Shown here: positions 14,777 through 23,444 of the stretch, piece after piece
Layout of the letters: every line of letters begins with the position of its first letter
Position numbering within the stretch: the first letter of the stretch is position 1
Program-made: the position numbers and the translations under genes
Assembly: GCA_947522735.1 (NCBI GenBank)
Contig: CANNTZ010000029.1
Coordinates: forward strand, 1 to 28,389
Source: an uncultured Oscillospiraceae bacterium
GTDB taxonomy: Bacteria; Bacillota; Clostridia; Oscillospirales; Ruminococcaceae
Length of the DNA stretch: 28,389 nucleotides
Reading direction: 5' to 3'
The notes under the pieces: model-generated
Databases searched by the model: none
What the model was told of the DNA's origin: nothing
What the model saw: the letters and a program-made list of their open reading frames with translations, nothing else

Positions 14777-15724
14777 ATGGATAACATCCTGTTCTCGCTC
14801 GGCGTCGTGCTGCCGCTGTTCCTGACGATGGCCACCGGATATCTGCTGCGGCGGCTCAGGCTTGCCGACGAGCACTTTTTCTCTGTCGCCAACAACGTCT
14901 GCTTCAAGGCGCTGCTGCCGCTGATGATCTTTGACAATCTCTATTCCAGCGACCTTACCAGCGTGCTCGACATAAAGCTCATCCTTTTCTGCGTGATCAC
15001 GGTGTTTGCGCTCGCGGTGCTCCTGATGTTCATCGTGCCGCTGTTCATCAAGGACAACAGCCGCCGCGGCGTGATGATACAGGGCATGTTCCGCTCCAAT
15101 TTTCTGCTGTTTGGCGTGCCGCTGGTGCGCAGCCTCTCCGGCGAGGACGGCGTCGCTCTGGTGTCGATGCTCATCGTCGTGATAATCCCGCTGTTCAACG
15201 CCATGGCGGTCGTCTCGCTCGCGCTGTTCCAAACCGAAAACGGCAAGCGCTATTCGGTCTGGGGCGTCGTCAAAAGCATTATAACCAATCCGCTCATAAT
15301 ATCCTCCGCGATAGCCGTCGGCGCGGTGCTCGCGGGAGTGAAGCTGCCAGATTTTCTCTCAAAGACCATCAGCAGCATCGCCGGCATCGCAACTCCGCTG
15401 TCGCTCATCGTGCTGGGCGGCGAGTTCAACGCCGGAAACGTTAAAAATTACATCGGCGACACGCTGATAGCGGTGCTCGTCAAGCTGGCCGTGGTTCCGG
15501 CGGTAATGCTGCCGCTGGCGATAAGCTTCGGCTTTCGCGAAACGGCTCTCTGCGCCGTGCTGACGCTGTTTGCCTCCCCCGTCGCCGTTTCGAGCTACGT
15601 CATGGCTAAAACCGGCGGCGGCGACGGCGACCTTGCCGCAAACCTCGTCATCTTCTCGACGCTCTTTTCCTCCGTTTCTATCTTCTTCATCGTGCTCATC
15701 CTGCGCAGTCTCGGCTTTATCTGA
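14777..15724 (+). CDS. AEC-family (auxin efflux carrier-like) transporter
   Basis: A 315-residue membrane protein with about ten hydrophobic helices, in the AEC/PIN-like superfamily. The family pattern shows in the N-terminal LFLTMATGYLLRR, the NVCFKALLPLMIFDNLY segment, the internal RSNFLLFGVPLVRSL motif, the TPLSLIVLGGEF stretch and the C-terminal LFASPVAVSSYVMA. Bacterial members move organic acids such as malate or malonate, or similar anions, but substrates are known for few. AAAGGA lies nine bases before the ATG. Its stop is only 12 bases from the stop of the convergent AraC gene, with no terminator between. Between two sugar-catabolic units it may export an acidic end product or take up an acid; inference only. 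Confidence 0.88.
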   Translation: MDNILFSLGVVLPLFLTMATGYLLRRLRLADEHFFSVANNVCFKALLPLMIFDNLYSSDLTSVLDIKLILFCVITVFALAVLLMFIVPLFIKDNSRRGVMIQGMFRSNFLLFGVPLVRSLSGEDGVALVSMLIVVIIPLFNAMAVVSLALFQTENGKRYSVWGVVKSIITNPLIISSAIAVGAVLAGVKLPDFLSKTISSIAGIATPLSLIVLGGEFNAGNVKNYIGDTLIAVLVKLAVVPAVMLPLAISFGFRETALCAVLTLFASPVAVSSYVMAKTGGGDGDLAANLVIFSTLFSSVSIFFIVLILRSLGFI

Positions 15725-15736
15725 ACGTGCCGGGCG

Positions 15737-16522
15737 TCAATCTCGTGCAGGCGCGCTCCTGAAGGTCTCGCGGTATCGCCGCGGCGACAGCCCCGTTTCC
15801 TCCATGAACGCCCGGTTGAAGTTACGTATCGTCGAAAAGCCGCTCTCCATCGCGATATCGGTTATACTCCGTCCGGTGCCGCGCAGCAGCGCGCAGGCGT
15901 GCTGAACGCGGTACTTATTGACGAAGGCTGAAAAGTTTATTCCAAAATTGCGGTTGAAAAAGCTGGAGAGGTAGCTGTAATCGTAGCCGAACTCCTCCGC
16001 GATATCCCGCAGGCGCACCGGCTTTTGAAAGTTGTTCTGGATATACATCGAAAGCGAATTTGTCAGCGCCATATACGCCTCGTCAAGGTGCGACAGCTCA
16101 CTCTGCTCGTATACCTCTGCGCACAGCGCGTAAAGCACTGCCTGCTTGGCGTAGACGCTCCGCTCTCCGCTGCTTAGCACGTCGATATCCGCACTCCCCT
16201 CAAAGCTGAACCCTACGTCCGAAAAACGGCTGAATTTGGTCCTTTCATAAAACGAGCCGAGCAGATCCGTCGAGAATACGCACAGATAGCTCCTGCTGTA
16301 TTCAGGAGTAAAATAGGAATGGATATACCCCGGAAGGATGAACAGCCCTCGTCCTTTTGTCAGGGTATATTTTTTGTTTCCGGCCTCGCACTCAAGCTCG
16401 CCGTCAAGACAGTAAACCGCCTCGTAGCTGTAGTGCGTGTGCTTTTGAAAATTCAGGTTTTCGTCAAACTGGCTGTAGATATATTCTCCGGTTCCGCTCC
16501 GGTCAGTCTCGTGAAGTATCAC
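15737..16522 (-). CDS. AraC-family regulator divergent from xylulokinase
   Basis: A 261-residue soluble regulator. The N-terminal cupin-like domain (HTHYSYEAVYCLDGELECEAG, then GRGLFILPGYIHSYF) should bind a small ligand. The C-terminal domain carries the two AraC helix-turn-helix motifs (LRDIAEEFGYDYSYLSSFFN and ITDIAMESGFSTIRNFNRAFM) and the end GLSPRRYRETF. The start is GTG with GGTGAG five bases upstream. Its promoter overlaps that of the xylulokinase gene on the other strand, the classic arrangement in which an AraC protein controls both itself and the divergent sugar genes. The likely ligand is the sugar handled by the isomerase/kinase pair. Confidence 0.88.
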   Translation of the reverse strand: MILHETDRSGTGEYIYSQFDENLNFQKHTHYSYEAVYCLDGELECEAGNKKYTLTKGRGLFILPGYIHSYFTPEYSRSYLCVFSTDLLGSFYERTKFSRFSDVGFSFEGSADIDVLSSGERSVYAKQAVLYALCAEVYEQSELSHLDEAYMALTNSLSMYIQNNFQKPVRLRDIAEEFGYDYSYLSSFFNRNFGINFSAFVNKYRVQHACALLRGTGRSITDIAMESGFSTIRNFNRAFMEETGLSPRRYRETFRSAPARD

Positions 16523-16552
16523 CGCATCTCACCACCCAAACTTCTTTCCAAT

Positions 16553-16581
16553 ATTATAAAACATATTTCTTTCCACTTCAA
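16553..16581 (-). promoter_or_regulatory. Promoter of the AraC-family gene
   Basis: On the - strand: TTGAAG (16581-16576), 17-bp spacer, TATAAT (16558-16553). Its spacer covers the -35 box of the oppositely directed xylulokinase promoter, so the two cannot easily be occupied together. Confidence 0.65.
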
Positions 16582-16598
16582 GCGTTTGCGGCTATAAT
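16570..16598 (+). promoter_or_regulatory. Promoter of the xylulokinase/isomerase operon
   Basis: TTTCCA (16570-16575), 17-bp spacer, perfect TATAAT (16593-16598). The poor -35 fits activator dependence. The spacer contains TTCAAGCGTTTGCG, which matches the core of a CcpA cre box (AAnCGnT) but only 10 of 14 positions overall, so catabolite control is possible and weakly supported. Confidence 0.65.
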
Positions 16599-16637
16599 TT
16601 ATAGTATGGACAAGCTTTATAACAGGGAGGGTCGGAC

Positions 16638-18116
16638 ATGAAATACTATATAGGCCTCGACGTCGGCACCTCGTCCACAAAGGCGCTGCTGACAAGCCGC
16701 GACGGAATAATAAGGACGGCTTCGCGGGATTATCCCGTGAGCTATCCGCAGCCCGGCTGGAGCGAGCAGGATCCCGCAGACTGGTGGAACGCGGCGCTCG
16801 AATGTATAGCCGAGCTGCTGGAGGGCGTCGACGCAACGCTTGTCGCCGGAATTGGCGCCGGCGGACAGATGCACGGACTGGTTGCGCTGGACGCGCAGGA
16901 CAACGTGATACGCCCGGCGATACTCTGGAACGACGGCAGAACCTCCGAAGAGGTGGCTTATCTCAACGACACCGTCGGGCGCGAGCGTCTGTCGCGGTAT
17001 ACCGCCAACATAGCGTTTGCGGGCTTCACCGCGCCAAAGCTTCTGTGGTTGCGCCGCCACGAGCCGGAGAATTTCGCGCGCATCGACAAGCTCATGCTGC
17101 CCAAGGACTACGTAAACTACCGTCTCACCGGCGTGCACTGCTGCGATTATTCCGACGCGTCCGGGACGCTGCTGCTGGACGTGGCGCACCGGCGCTGGTC
17201 GAGCGAGATGCTGGATATCTGCGGCGTAGATGAGCGTTGGCTGCCAAAGCTGTTTGAAAGCTACGAACGCGTGGGCTTCGTCAGGCGGGAGGTCGCCGAG
17301 GCGCTCGGGCTGCCTGAGGGCGTCGCCGTCTGCGCCGGCGCCGGAGACAACGCCGCGGCTGCGGTCGGCACCGGAGTCGTCGGAGATGGCGGCTGTAATA
17401 TCTCTCTTGGCACCTCCGGCACGCTTTTCGTCAGCTCCTCCCGCTTCTCGGCCGATCCGAACAACGCGCTGCACTCCTTTGCGCACGCCGACGGCGGCTG
17501 GCACCTGATGGGCTGTATGCTCTCGGCGGCAAGCTGCAACAAATGGTTCTGCGAGGAGATTTTGCGGCGCACCTCAGCTTTTTCCGCCGAATCCGCCGAT
17601 ATCTCCGGCTCCTCCCTCGGGCGCAACCGTGTCTTTTTCCTGCCCTATCTCATGGGCGAGCGCAGCCCGGTCAACGACAGCGACGCACGCGGCGTCTTTA
17701 TCGGGATGAGCATGGACACCTCCCGCGCAGACATGCTTCAGGCGGTCTACGAGGGCGTCGCCTTTGCGATGCGCGACAGCCTTGAGGTGGCAAGAAGCCT
17801 CGGCATCGCGATACCGCGCTCGATGATATGCGGCGGCGGCAGCAGATCTCCGCTCTGGACAGGGATTATGGCGAGCGTGCTTGGCATCCCGCTGGATATC
17901 CCACTCACCGAGCAGGGCCCCGGCTATGGCGGCGCGCTGCTCGCAATGGTCGCCTGCGGAGAGTTCGACACCGTTGCGGACGCCGCGAAGGCGATGACCG
18001 GCGTCAGGAGCACCGTGGAGCCGGAGCCGGAGCTCACCGCGCTATACAACGACCGCTACAACCGCTTTCGGGAGATCTATCCCGCCTGTCGCGAGCTGTT
18101 TCAAAAGCTGAAATAA
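16638..18116 (+). CDS. xylB: Xylulokinase-like FGGY carbohydrate kinase
   Basis: ATP-dependent ketose kinase of the XylB group, 492 residues, full length. Visible parts: the N-terminal phosphate loop YIGLDVGTSSTKALL (4-18), GAGGQMHGLV (74-82) at the sugar site, the presumed catalytic base D237 in GAGDNAAAA, the NISLGTSGTLF strand, and the C-terminal GGGSRSPLW and GPGYGGALLA adenosine-binding motifs. GGGAGGG lies just before the ATG. The isomerase-family gene starts 20 bases downstream. The pair would make and phosphorylate a ketose. D-xylulose is the default guess from sequence class, but the adjacent isomerase is of the fucose family rather than XylA, so another ketose is quite possible. Confidence 0.88.
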   Translation: MKYYIGLDVGTSSTKALLTSRDGIIRTASRDYPVSYPQPGWSEQDPADWWNAALECIAELLEGVDATLVAGIGAGGQMHGLVALDAQDNVIRPAILWNDGRTSEEVAYLNDTVGRERLSRYTANIAFAGFTAPKLLWLRRHEPENFARIDKLMLPKDYVNYRLTGVHCCDYSDASGTLLLDVAHRRWSSEMLDICGVDERWLPKLFESYERVGFVRREVAEALGLPEGVAVCAGAGDNAAAAVGTGVVGDGGCNISLGTSGTLFVSSSRFSADPNNALHSFAHADGGWHLMGCMLSAASCNKWFCEEILRRTSAFSAESADISGSSLGRNRVFFLPYLMGERSPVNDSDARGVFIGMSMDTSRADMLQAVYEGVAFAMRDSLEVARSLGIAIPRSMICGGGSRSPLWTGIMASVLGIPLDIPLTEQGPGYGGALLAMVACGEFDTVADAAKAMTGVRSTVEPEPELTALYNDRYNRFREIYPACRELFQKLK

Positions 18117-18135
18117 TATGTTAGGAGGAAAATTC

Positions 18136-19635
18136 ATGCTTGAAAATATTCCGAACGTAAAGCCCGGAATAATCGCAGTCAGCCGCGATTGCTTTCCCGT
18201 CGCGCTCTCGGAAAAGAGGCGCAGCGCCATCGTCAACGCCTACGACGGCGAGCTGTACGAGTGCCCCGTGACCGTCGAGAACGAGCAGGACATGCTTTGC
18301 GCCGTTGAGGACGTCAGAACCGCCGGTTGTAACGCGCTCGTGGTTTTTCTCGGCAATTTCGGGCCGGAAACTCCCGAAACGCTCATAGCAAAATATTTTG
18401 ACGGCCCGTGCATGTTCGTGGCTGCCGCAGAGGGCGACGGCGACCTCGTCAGCGGACGCGGCGACGCCTATTGCGGTATGCTCAACTGCTCCTATAACCT
18501 CGGGATGCGCCGGCTGAAAGCCTTCATCCCCGAATATCCCGTCGGAGACGCAGATGATATCGCACGGATGATATCCGCCTTTGTGCCGGTTGCGCGCGCC
18601 GTCATCGGCGTGAGGGAGCTCAAGCTCATCACCTTCGGCCCGCGTCCGCAGGATTTCTTCGCCTGCAATGCGCCGATCCGCGGACTGTATGAGCTTGGCG
18701 TCGAGATCGAGGAAAACTCCGAGCTTGACCTGCTCGTGAGCTATCGCGAGCACGAAAACGACGAGCGCATCCCGGAAATCTGCGCCGATATGGCGAGTGA
18801 GCTTGGCGAGGGGCGCTATTATCCCGATCTGCTCGCACGCATGGCGCAGTTTGAGCTGACGCTGCTCGATTGGGCGGAGGCGCACCGCGGCGCGCGCCGC
18901 TACATCGCGTTTGCGAACAAGTGCTGGCCCGCTTTCCCGAGCCAATTCGGTTTTGAGCCGTGCTATGTCAATTCGCGGCTCGCCTCGCGCGGGATACCCG
19001 TTAGCTGCGAGGTCGATATTTACGGCGCGCTCTCCGAGTATATCGGCGCGTGCGTCTCGCTCGACGCCGTAACGCTGCTTGACATCAACAATTCCGTGCC
19101 GGCCAGCCTTTACGGGAGCGAGATACGCGGGCGCTTCGATTACCGCCTCACCGACACCTTTATGGGCTTCCACTGCGGCAACACCCCCTCCTGCAAGCTC
19201 TGCGGCGACCGCGCGATAAAATATCAGCTCATCCAGAATCGACTGCTTGAAAACGGCGGCGCTCCGGATTTTACGCGCGGTACGCTTGAGGGCGACATTG
19301 TGCCGTCCGATATCACCCTTTACCGTCTCCAGTGCGACAGCGAGGGGCGGCTGCGCGCCTACGCCGCAGAGGGCGAGGTTTTACCTGTCGCGACCGGTTC
19401 GTTTGGCGGCATCGGCGTCTTTGCGATACCCGAGATGGGACGGTTTTACCGCCATGTGCTGATTGAGAAGCGTTTCCCGCATCACGGCGCGGTGGTGTTT
19501 GGACATCACGGCGCGGCGCTTTTTGAGGCTCTGCGGTTCCTTGGCGTAAGCGACATATCGTACAACCGTCCGGCCTCGTCGCCTTATCCGACTGAAAATC
19601 CATTCGGCTGCGGCCGCTTTGCAGCGCATAACTAA
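18136..19635 (+). CDS. L-fucose/L-arabinose isomerase-family protein
   Basis: A 499-residue member of the FucI/AraA-like isomerase family (COG2407-type), converting an aldose to a ketose with a divalent metal. The frame opens at 18118, but AGGAGG begins at 18122 and the ATG at 18136 is the proper start. The family pattern is a Rossmann-like N-terminal half (NALVVFLGNFGPETPE), the LKLITFGPRPQDF strand, the acidic CEVDIYGALSEYIG segment with the presumed metal-binding Glu, and FHCGN near the C-terminal third; HHGAVVFGHHG near the end may also contribute ligands. It is co-transcribed with the kinase upstream. Substrate is unknown; related proteins often occur beside XylB-like kinases without a proven sugar. 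Confidence 0.8.
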   Translation: MLENIPNVKPGIIAVSRDCFPVALSEKRRSAIVNAYDGELYECPVTVENEQDMLCAVEDVRTAGCNALVVFLGNFGPETPETLIAKYFDGPCMFVAAAEGDGDLVSGRGDAYCGMLNCSYNLGMRRLKAFIPEYPVGDADDIARMISAFVPVARAVIGVRELKLITFGPRPQDFFACNAPIRGLYELGVEIEENSELDLLVSYREHENDERIPEICADMASELGEGRYYPDLLARMAQFELTLLDWAEAHRGARRYIAFANKCWPAFPSQFGFEPCYVNSRLASRGIPVSCEVDIYGALSEYIGACVSLDAVTLLDINNSVPASLYGSEIRGRFDYRLTDTFMGFHCGNTPSCKLCGDRAIKYQLIQNRLLENGGAPDFTRGTLEGDIVPSDITLYRLQCDSEGRLRAYAAEGEVLPVATGSFGGIGVFAIPEMGRFYRHVLIEKRFPHHGAVVFGHHGAALFEALRFLGVSDISYNRPASSPYPTENPFGCGRFAAHN

Positions 19636-19647
19636 ATAAAAAAATAA

Positions 19648-19709
19648 TTGCAGAGCCCATTGAGGAGGTTTTGGTGGAAATCTCCTCCATGGGCTCTGCA
19701 AGCCTTTTT
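19648..19709. terminator. Bidirectional terminator
   Basis: TTGCAGAGCCCAT pairs with ATGGGCTCTGCAA, with more pairing (GAGGAG/CTCCTC) inside: a long near-perfect stem. It is followed by CCTTTTTA on the + strand and by ATTATTTTTTTATTT on the - strand. It serves both the isomerase gene and the convergent response-regulator gene. Confidence 0.92.
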
Positions 19710-19737
19710 ATAACACGCACTCCGCGCATATGCTTTG

Positions 19738-20355
19738 TCAGGGGATAACCAGCCCGCTCTCGCGCGCCCGCACCGCAAGCTCCGTCCGTGACCTGAATCC
19801 CGTCTTTTCCAGCATGTGCTGAATGTGTATCTTCACCGTGCCCTGAGATATGTACAGCCGCTTCGCTATCTCCTCGTTCGTGTCTCCGCTGATAAGCTCG
19901 CGCAAAACCTCGTATTCCCTGTCCGAAAAATCATAGCTGCTTGCTTCGCCAAGCTTCACCTCCGGCGTCTTGTCCGGAAAGATAGACTCGCCCGCCATCG
20001 TCCTGTCCATCAGCGATATCACCGGCTCGTCGCTGACCTCCTTGTACCAGAAGCTGTCCACTCCCGCCCTTCGCGCCCGTTCGAGATAGGAGTATTCCGG
20101 CATCGACGTCACGATTATCACCTTTATCTCCGGAAAACGCTTCTTTATCCGCTCGGCCGCCTCCAATCCGCTCGCGTTCATCGCCGTGCAGATATCCATA
20201 AGCACCAGCTCCACCTTCATGCGCTCGCAGTAATATTCCGCCATACCGGCGTTCGTGATCGACGCTGCCAGCCGGTAGCGCTCGCTCTGCTCCACAAACA
20301 TCTCAAAAAGTCTGCGCGGCATCGCCTGATCCTCAACTATCAATACGTCCGTCAT
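19738..20355 (-). CDS. NarL/LuxR-type response regulator
   Basis: A 205-residue two-component regulator. The receiver domain covers about 1-120: acidic pocket E8-D9, phospho-acceptor D54 (LVLMDIC), T83 and K105. The C-terminal LuxR helix-turn-helix covers about 143-200 (LSGDT-like turn as ISGDTNEEIAKRLYISQGTVKIHIQHMLEK). All catalytic residues are in place, so it should be phosphorylated by the kinase encoded just upstream, whose 3' end it overlaps by 23 bases, indicating coupled translation. Its target genes cannot be told from the sequence; no obvious target operon adjoins it. Confidence 0.93.
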   Translation of the reverse strand: MTDVLIVEDQAMPRRLFEMFVEQSERYRLAASITNAGMAEYYCERMKVELVLMDICTAMNASGLEAAERIKKRFPEIKVIIVTSMPEYSYLERARRAGVDSFWYKEVSDEPVISLMDRTMAGESIFPDKTPEVKLGEASSYDFSDREYEVLRELISGDTNEEIAKRLYISQGTVKIHIQHMLEKTGFRSRTELAVRARESGLVIP

Positions 20356-21640
20356 CCTTCGCTCCTCCCTTCGCCTGTGCCGATAGCCTCAGCAGAAAGC
20401 CTCCTCGCCACTCCGTCTCCATTACTGCGTCCGCCTGTTCGGCCTTGCGCCGCAGCTCCCGCAGCCCGCCGCCCTCGGCAAACTCATTCTCCGGCGCCGC
20501 GCCGTTGTTCGTAAATTCCAGCGTGTACACACCGTTTTTCACGGTGCTCGAAATATACAGCTCCGTTGCGCCCGCATGCCTCACGGCGTTGTTGATGCAC
20601 TCCAGCGCCGCCGCCGTCATCAGTCGCAGCAGCCTGCTCTCACGCGGCGGCTCTCCCACCGTCACAAGCCTCACGCCCATCAGCTTTGCCGCCTCCTCCA
20701 ATTCTCTCACCGGCGAGCCTCCTGCCTCCGGGCTGGATTCGTGCTGCAGCAGCTCGACGCTGTAGCGCCACAATTGCAGCAGTCTTCCGCGGTCTATCGT
20801 CTCGTCGCCGCTCTCGATGTAGCGCCGCGCCGTCAGCAGCGCCTGTCCTATACAGTCGTGTATGCTGACCTTTGCCGCCAGCAGCTCCTCCTCACGCGTC
20901 AGGTCGTACACCGTCTCGCCATATTCCCGCAGACTCTCGTTCATATGTCGCAGGCTGCATATCTCCTCGTCCAGCTCCTCGCCGAGCCGATAGCGTGCGG
21001 TGATATTGACCGCCGAAATCTGATACACTCCCCCGTGCGGCATATCCAGCCGCTCCCGCTCGAACATCCACACCTCCGCGTCGTCCGTCTCGAACACCGG
21101 GCGCTCTCCGGTCCTTATCGCCCGCGCGCCCGCAGCACTCTCCCCGGCGCACAGACACCGCCAAAACTCGTTCGTATCCAGCAGCGTGCCCCCGGTCAGA
21201 GCGTGGCAAAGCCAGCTCATCCTGTGGTTCACGAGCAGCGCCATACCGTTTTTGTCGCAGAAGCAGAGTCCGGCAGGAAGCCCATCGTAGCTCTCCTTGA
21301 TCGACATCGGCGTCAGCATCACCTCGCCTATCTGTCGCTGGTAGACTATCGCATATACGTTAAGCAGCGCCAGCAGCAGCTCAGCCGCCGCCACGAGCAC
21401 TGCCGGCAGCTCTCCGATTAACGTCGTCACTCCCTGCGCCCTGCGCCCGTCTATGTGGTAAAGCGTCCGCAGCAGCGTATAATCCAGCGCGAACACCGCC
21501 ACGCAAAGCCAGCCCCGCCTGAACGGCAGCCGCCCCACCGTGCCCGAAGCCATCCCATAAAGCGCCGTGACACAAAGTATCATCGCGAAGAGCTGTATTG
21601 CGCCGAACACGGCCTGCGGCGCGTCATATATCGCCGTCAT
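20333..21640 (-). CDS. Sensor histidine kinase (HisKA_3-like)
   Basis: A 435-residue membrane kinase. Three hydrophobic helices lie at about 12-31, 43-61 and 79-101. A PAS-like region (YDGLPAGLCFCDKNGMALLVN) occupies about 113-215, then a helical linker with the phospho-acceptor H261 in AAKVSIHDCIGQAL. The ATPase domain keeps the N box (ECINNAVRHAG, 347-357) and a short G box (EGGGLRELRRKAE). Its ATG overlaps the stop of the preceding gene (ATGA, 21640-21637), and its own end overlaps the response regulator. It looks competent, unlike the larger protein encoded upstream, so it is probably the phosphate donor for the regulator. Confidence 0.88.
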   Translation of the reverse strand: MTAIYDAPQAVFGAIQLFAMILCVTALYGMASGTVGRLPFRRGWLCVAVFALDYTLLRTLYHIDGRRAQGVTTLIGELPAVLVAAAELLLALLNVYAIVYQRQIGEVMLTPMSIKESYDGLPAGLCFCDKNGMALLVNHRMSWLCHALTGGTLLDTNEFWRCLCAGESAAGARAIRTGERPVFETDDAEVWMFERERLDMPHGGVYQISAVNITARYRLGEELDEEICSLRHMNESLREYGETVYDLTREEELLAAKVSIHDCIGQALLTARRYIESGDETIDRGRLLQLWRYSVELLQHESSPEAGGSPVRELEEAAKLMGVRLVTVGEPPRESRLLRLMTAAALECINNAVRHAGATELYISSTVKNGVYTLEFTNNGAAPENEFAEGGGLRELRRKAEQADAVMETEWRGGFLLRLSAQAKGGAKDDGRIDS

Positions 21641-23304
21641 ACCGTCTCGCCTCCATCATATCTGAGCGTGACGAAGTGCGTTTCGTCCTCGTCTCGCGTC
21701 GTAAGCTCCGCGCCGAGCGTCCATGCACGACCGCGCCAGCGCGCTTCATCCATAAGTCCCCCGCCGTCGCTCGCCACGTTCATCGTGAGACGACCGTCCG
21801 CAGCGTTCAGGTTGACCAGCAGCGCACAGCCGCAGCCCATCGCCGGCTCCGCCGCGCATTCGAACAGCTCGTAGGCGAAAATCAGCAGCTCCGGTGCAAA
21901 TTCGCCTCTTACGCTGCGCTCAAACCCGCAGACGACGCCGCTGACCCGGAGATACTCCACCGATTCGCGTATGCTGCTCTCAAGCTCGAATATATTCATC
22001 GCGTCCGCCTGCTGTCCGATAAGCTCAAGATTGCTGCGGCGCTTGATATATGCGTTGAGCACGCAGGCGCAGGCATAGCTATCCTTGACGTCCGTCGCCT
22101 CCGGGGATATCCCGTCCAGTATCACCCTCAGCTTTTCGAGCTGCGGCGCCACTGCCCCGGCGATGCCGTCGTATATCCGGTTCTGCTCCGCAAGACGCGC
22201 ACGGCGCTTTTTCATCTCCGTCTGCGCCTTGAGCAGCACGTTATATTCCGCAAGCTGACGCCGCACGCCGCTAAGCTCGCTTTCCATCCGGTTCACGATA
22301 GATAAATCGTCCGTCCAGTAGATCCTGCCGCCCTTGACCGGGTGGGAGCTGAGCCGCAGCCCGCCGCTGATCATCAGTGGGCGATCGCGAGCGGCGGTCA
22401 TCTGCTCGCGCGTCAGCTCCGCGGCGTTTTCGGAGATATAACGCACGTTGCAGTCCTCGTCCGCAATCTGCGCGCCGAGGGTGGAGGCGTTGAAGAACTG
22501 CTCGTATCCGGTGTTTGACGGTATCACACCGATCTGTATGCAGCTCTCCCACACCGCTGCCACGATAAAGCAGAACATCTCCGGGAGCTGGAACATCCTC
22601 ACGAACGGCCGCGCCGCCGTCAGATTATACCAAATGAAATACACGGCGCCCACCGCTATCCACGCGAGCGGTCTCCACATTTTCATGCGGCTCCGGTTTA
22701 TCCGGCATTTGCGCATGAGCACCGCCAGCGCCGCCGCCGTCAGCAGCGATATCCACGCAGCCGCCGCGAAATAGAGCGCGCCGTGCCTGTAATTGCTGCT
22801 CCAGCCCTCAAAGCCCGGCGCAAAGCGGAACGCAAGCTGATGCAGATCATTCGTCATGATTCCCGCTATCAGCAGCGCCGCAGGGATGAACAGCGGCAGC
22901 CACCGCCGATCCGGAGACGCGTCCTCCGCGCCGCCGACGCACTGCGCCGCCAGAAACAACAGCAGCGGGATGAGTATCATCGGTATGTAATACGCGTACC
23001 AGCTGTGCCGCAGAATAACGTCCAGCCCGCCGAAAAAGCGGTATTTGCAGATGCGCAGCATCATCCACAGCGTCATCAGCACGACGGCGCCGATGGTATA
23101 ATGGCGCACATTCTCGCGAATTATGCGGTATTCTATCGATGCGCCCCAGCCTATCAGCAGCCCCGCATAAAGCAGGGTTTCGAGTATGTCCGGGAAATAA
23201 CCGCGCCCCTGCAGGCGCGCGGAGAAAACGTGCAGCACCCCGGCGAGCAGGAACAGCGCCGGCGCACAAAGCGTAATTATTTTTATTCTCTTCGGTATAT
23301 ACAC
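21637..23304 (-). CDS. 7TM kinase-like sensor lacking the phospho-acceptor His
   Basis: A 555-residue membrane protein starting at GTG 23304, just after GGGGTGA; the frame is open further upstream but without a ribosome site. About eight hydrophobic segments fill residues 8-262, including the GIMTNDLHQLAF motif of 7TM sensor-kinase N-termini. A PAS-like region follows (FFNASTLGAQIADEDCNVRY), then a helical linker. Where kinases have His-Asp, this has NRIYDG with Tyr378. The expected ATPase N box reads ELFECAAEPAMG, without the Asn and His seen in the neighbouring kinase. It is thus probably a degenerate kinase that senses a signal and acts by dimerising with, or stimulating, the kinase encoded next. 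The 4-base stop/start overlap supports equimolar synthesis. Confidence 0.85.
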   Translation of the reverse strand: MYIPKRIKIITLCAPALFLLAGVLHVFSARLQGRGYFPDILETLLYAGLLIGWGASIEYRIIRENVRHYTIGAVVLMTLWMMLRICKYRFFGGLDVILRHSWYAYYIPMILIPLLLFLAAQCVGGAEDASPDRRWLPLFIPAALLIAGIMTNDLHQLAFRFAPGFEGWSSNYRHGALYFAAAAWISLLTAAALAVLMRKCRINRSRMKMWRPLAWIAVGAVYFIWYNLTAARPFVRMFQLPEMFCFIVAAVWESCIQIGVIPSNTGYEQFFNASTLGAQIADEDCNVRYISENAAELTREQMTAARDRPLMISGGLRLSSHPVKGGRIYWTDDLSIVNRMESELSGVRRQLAEYNVLLKAQTEMKKRRARLAEQNRIYDGIAGAVAPQLEKLRVILDGISPEATDVKDSYACACVLNAYIKRRSNLELIGQQADAMNIFELESSIRESVEYLRVSGVVCGFERSVRGEFAPELLIFAYELFECAAEPAMGCGCALLVNLNAADGRLTMNVASDGGGLMDEARWRGRAWTLGAELTTRDEDETHFVTLRYDGGETV

Positions 23305-23322
23305 GTTTTCACCCCGTCTCTG

Positions 23323-23350
23323 AGTATAATATAGCACAAACCGTGCGCAA
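23323..23350 (-). promoter_or_regulatory. Possible promoter of the signalling operon
   Basis: On the - strand: TTGCGC (23350-23345), 16-bp spacer, TATACT (23328-23323). The leader to the GTG would be only about 12 bases, so the assignment is tentative. Confidence 0.3.
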
Positions 23351-23384
23351 AATCCAGCGCCAAACGGCCAATTTACCGCCAAAA

Positions 23385-23422
23385 CAAACAAAAATACGGC
23401 TCCAAAAAGCTTTTCGGAGCCG
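23385..23422 (-). terminator. Terminator of the carboxyltransferase operon
   Basis: On the - strand CGGCTCC pairs with GGAGCCG around GAAAAGCTTTTT, followed by TATTTTTG and further T-rich sequence. It lies just beyond the last gene of the biotin-carboxyltransferase operon, whose stop is at 23445, and before the signalling operon. Confidence 0.85.
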
Positions 23423-23444
23423 CACAGAGGTCATATTATGCCGA

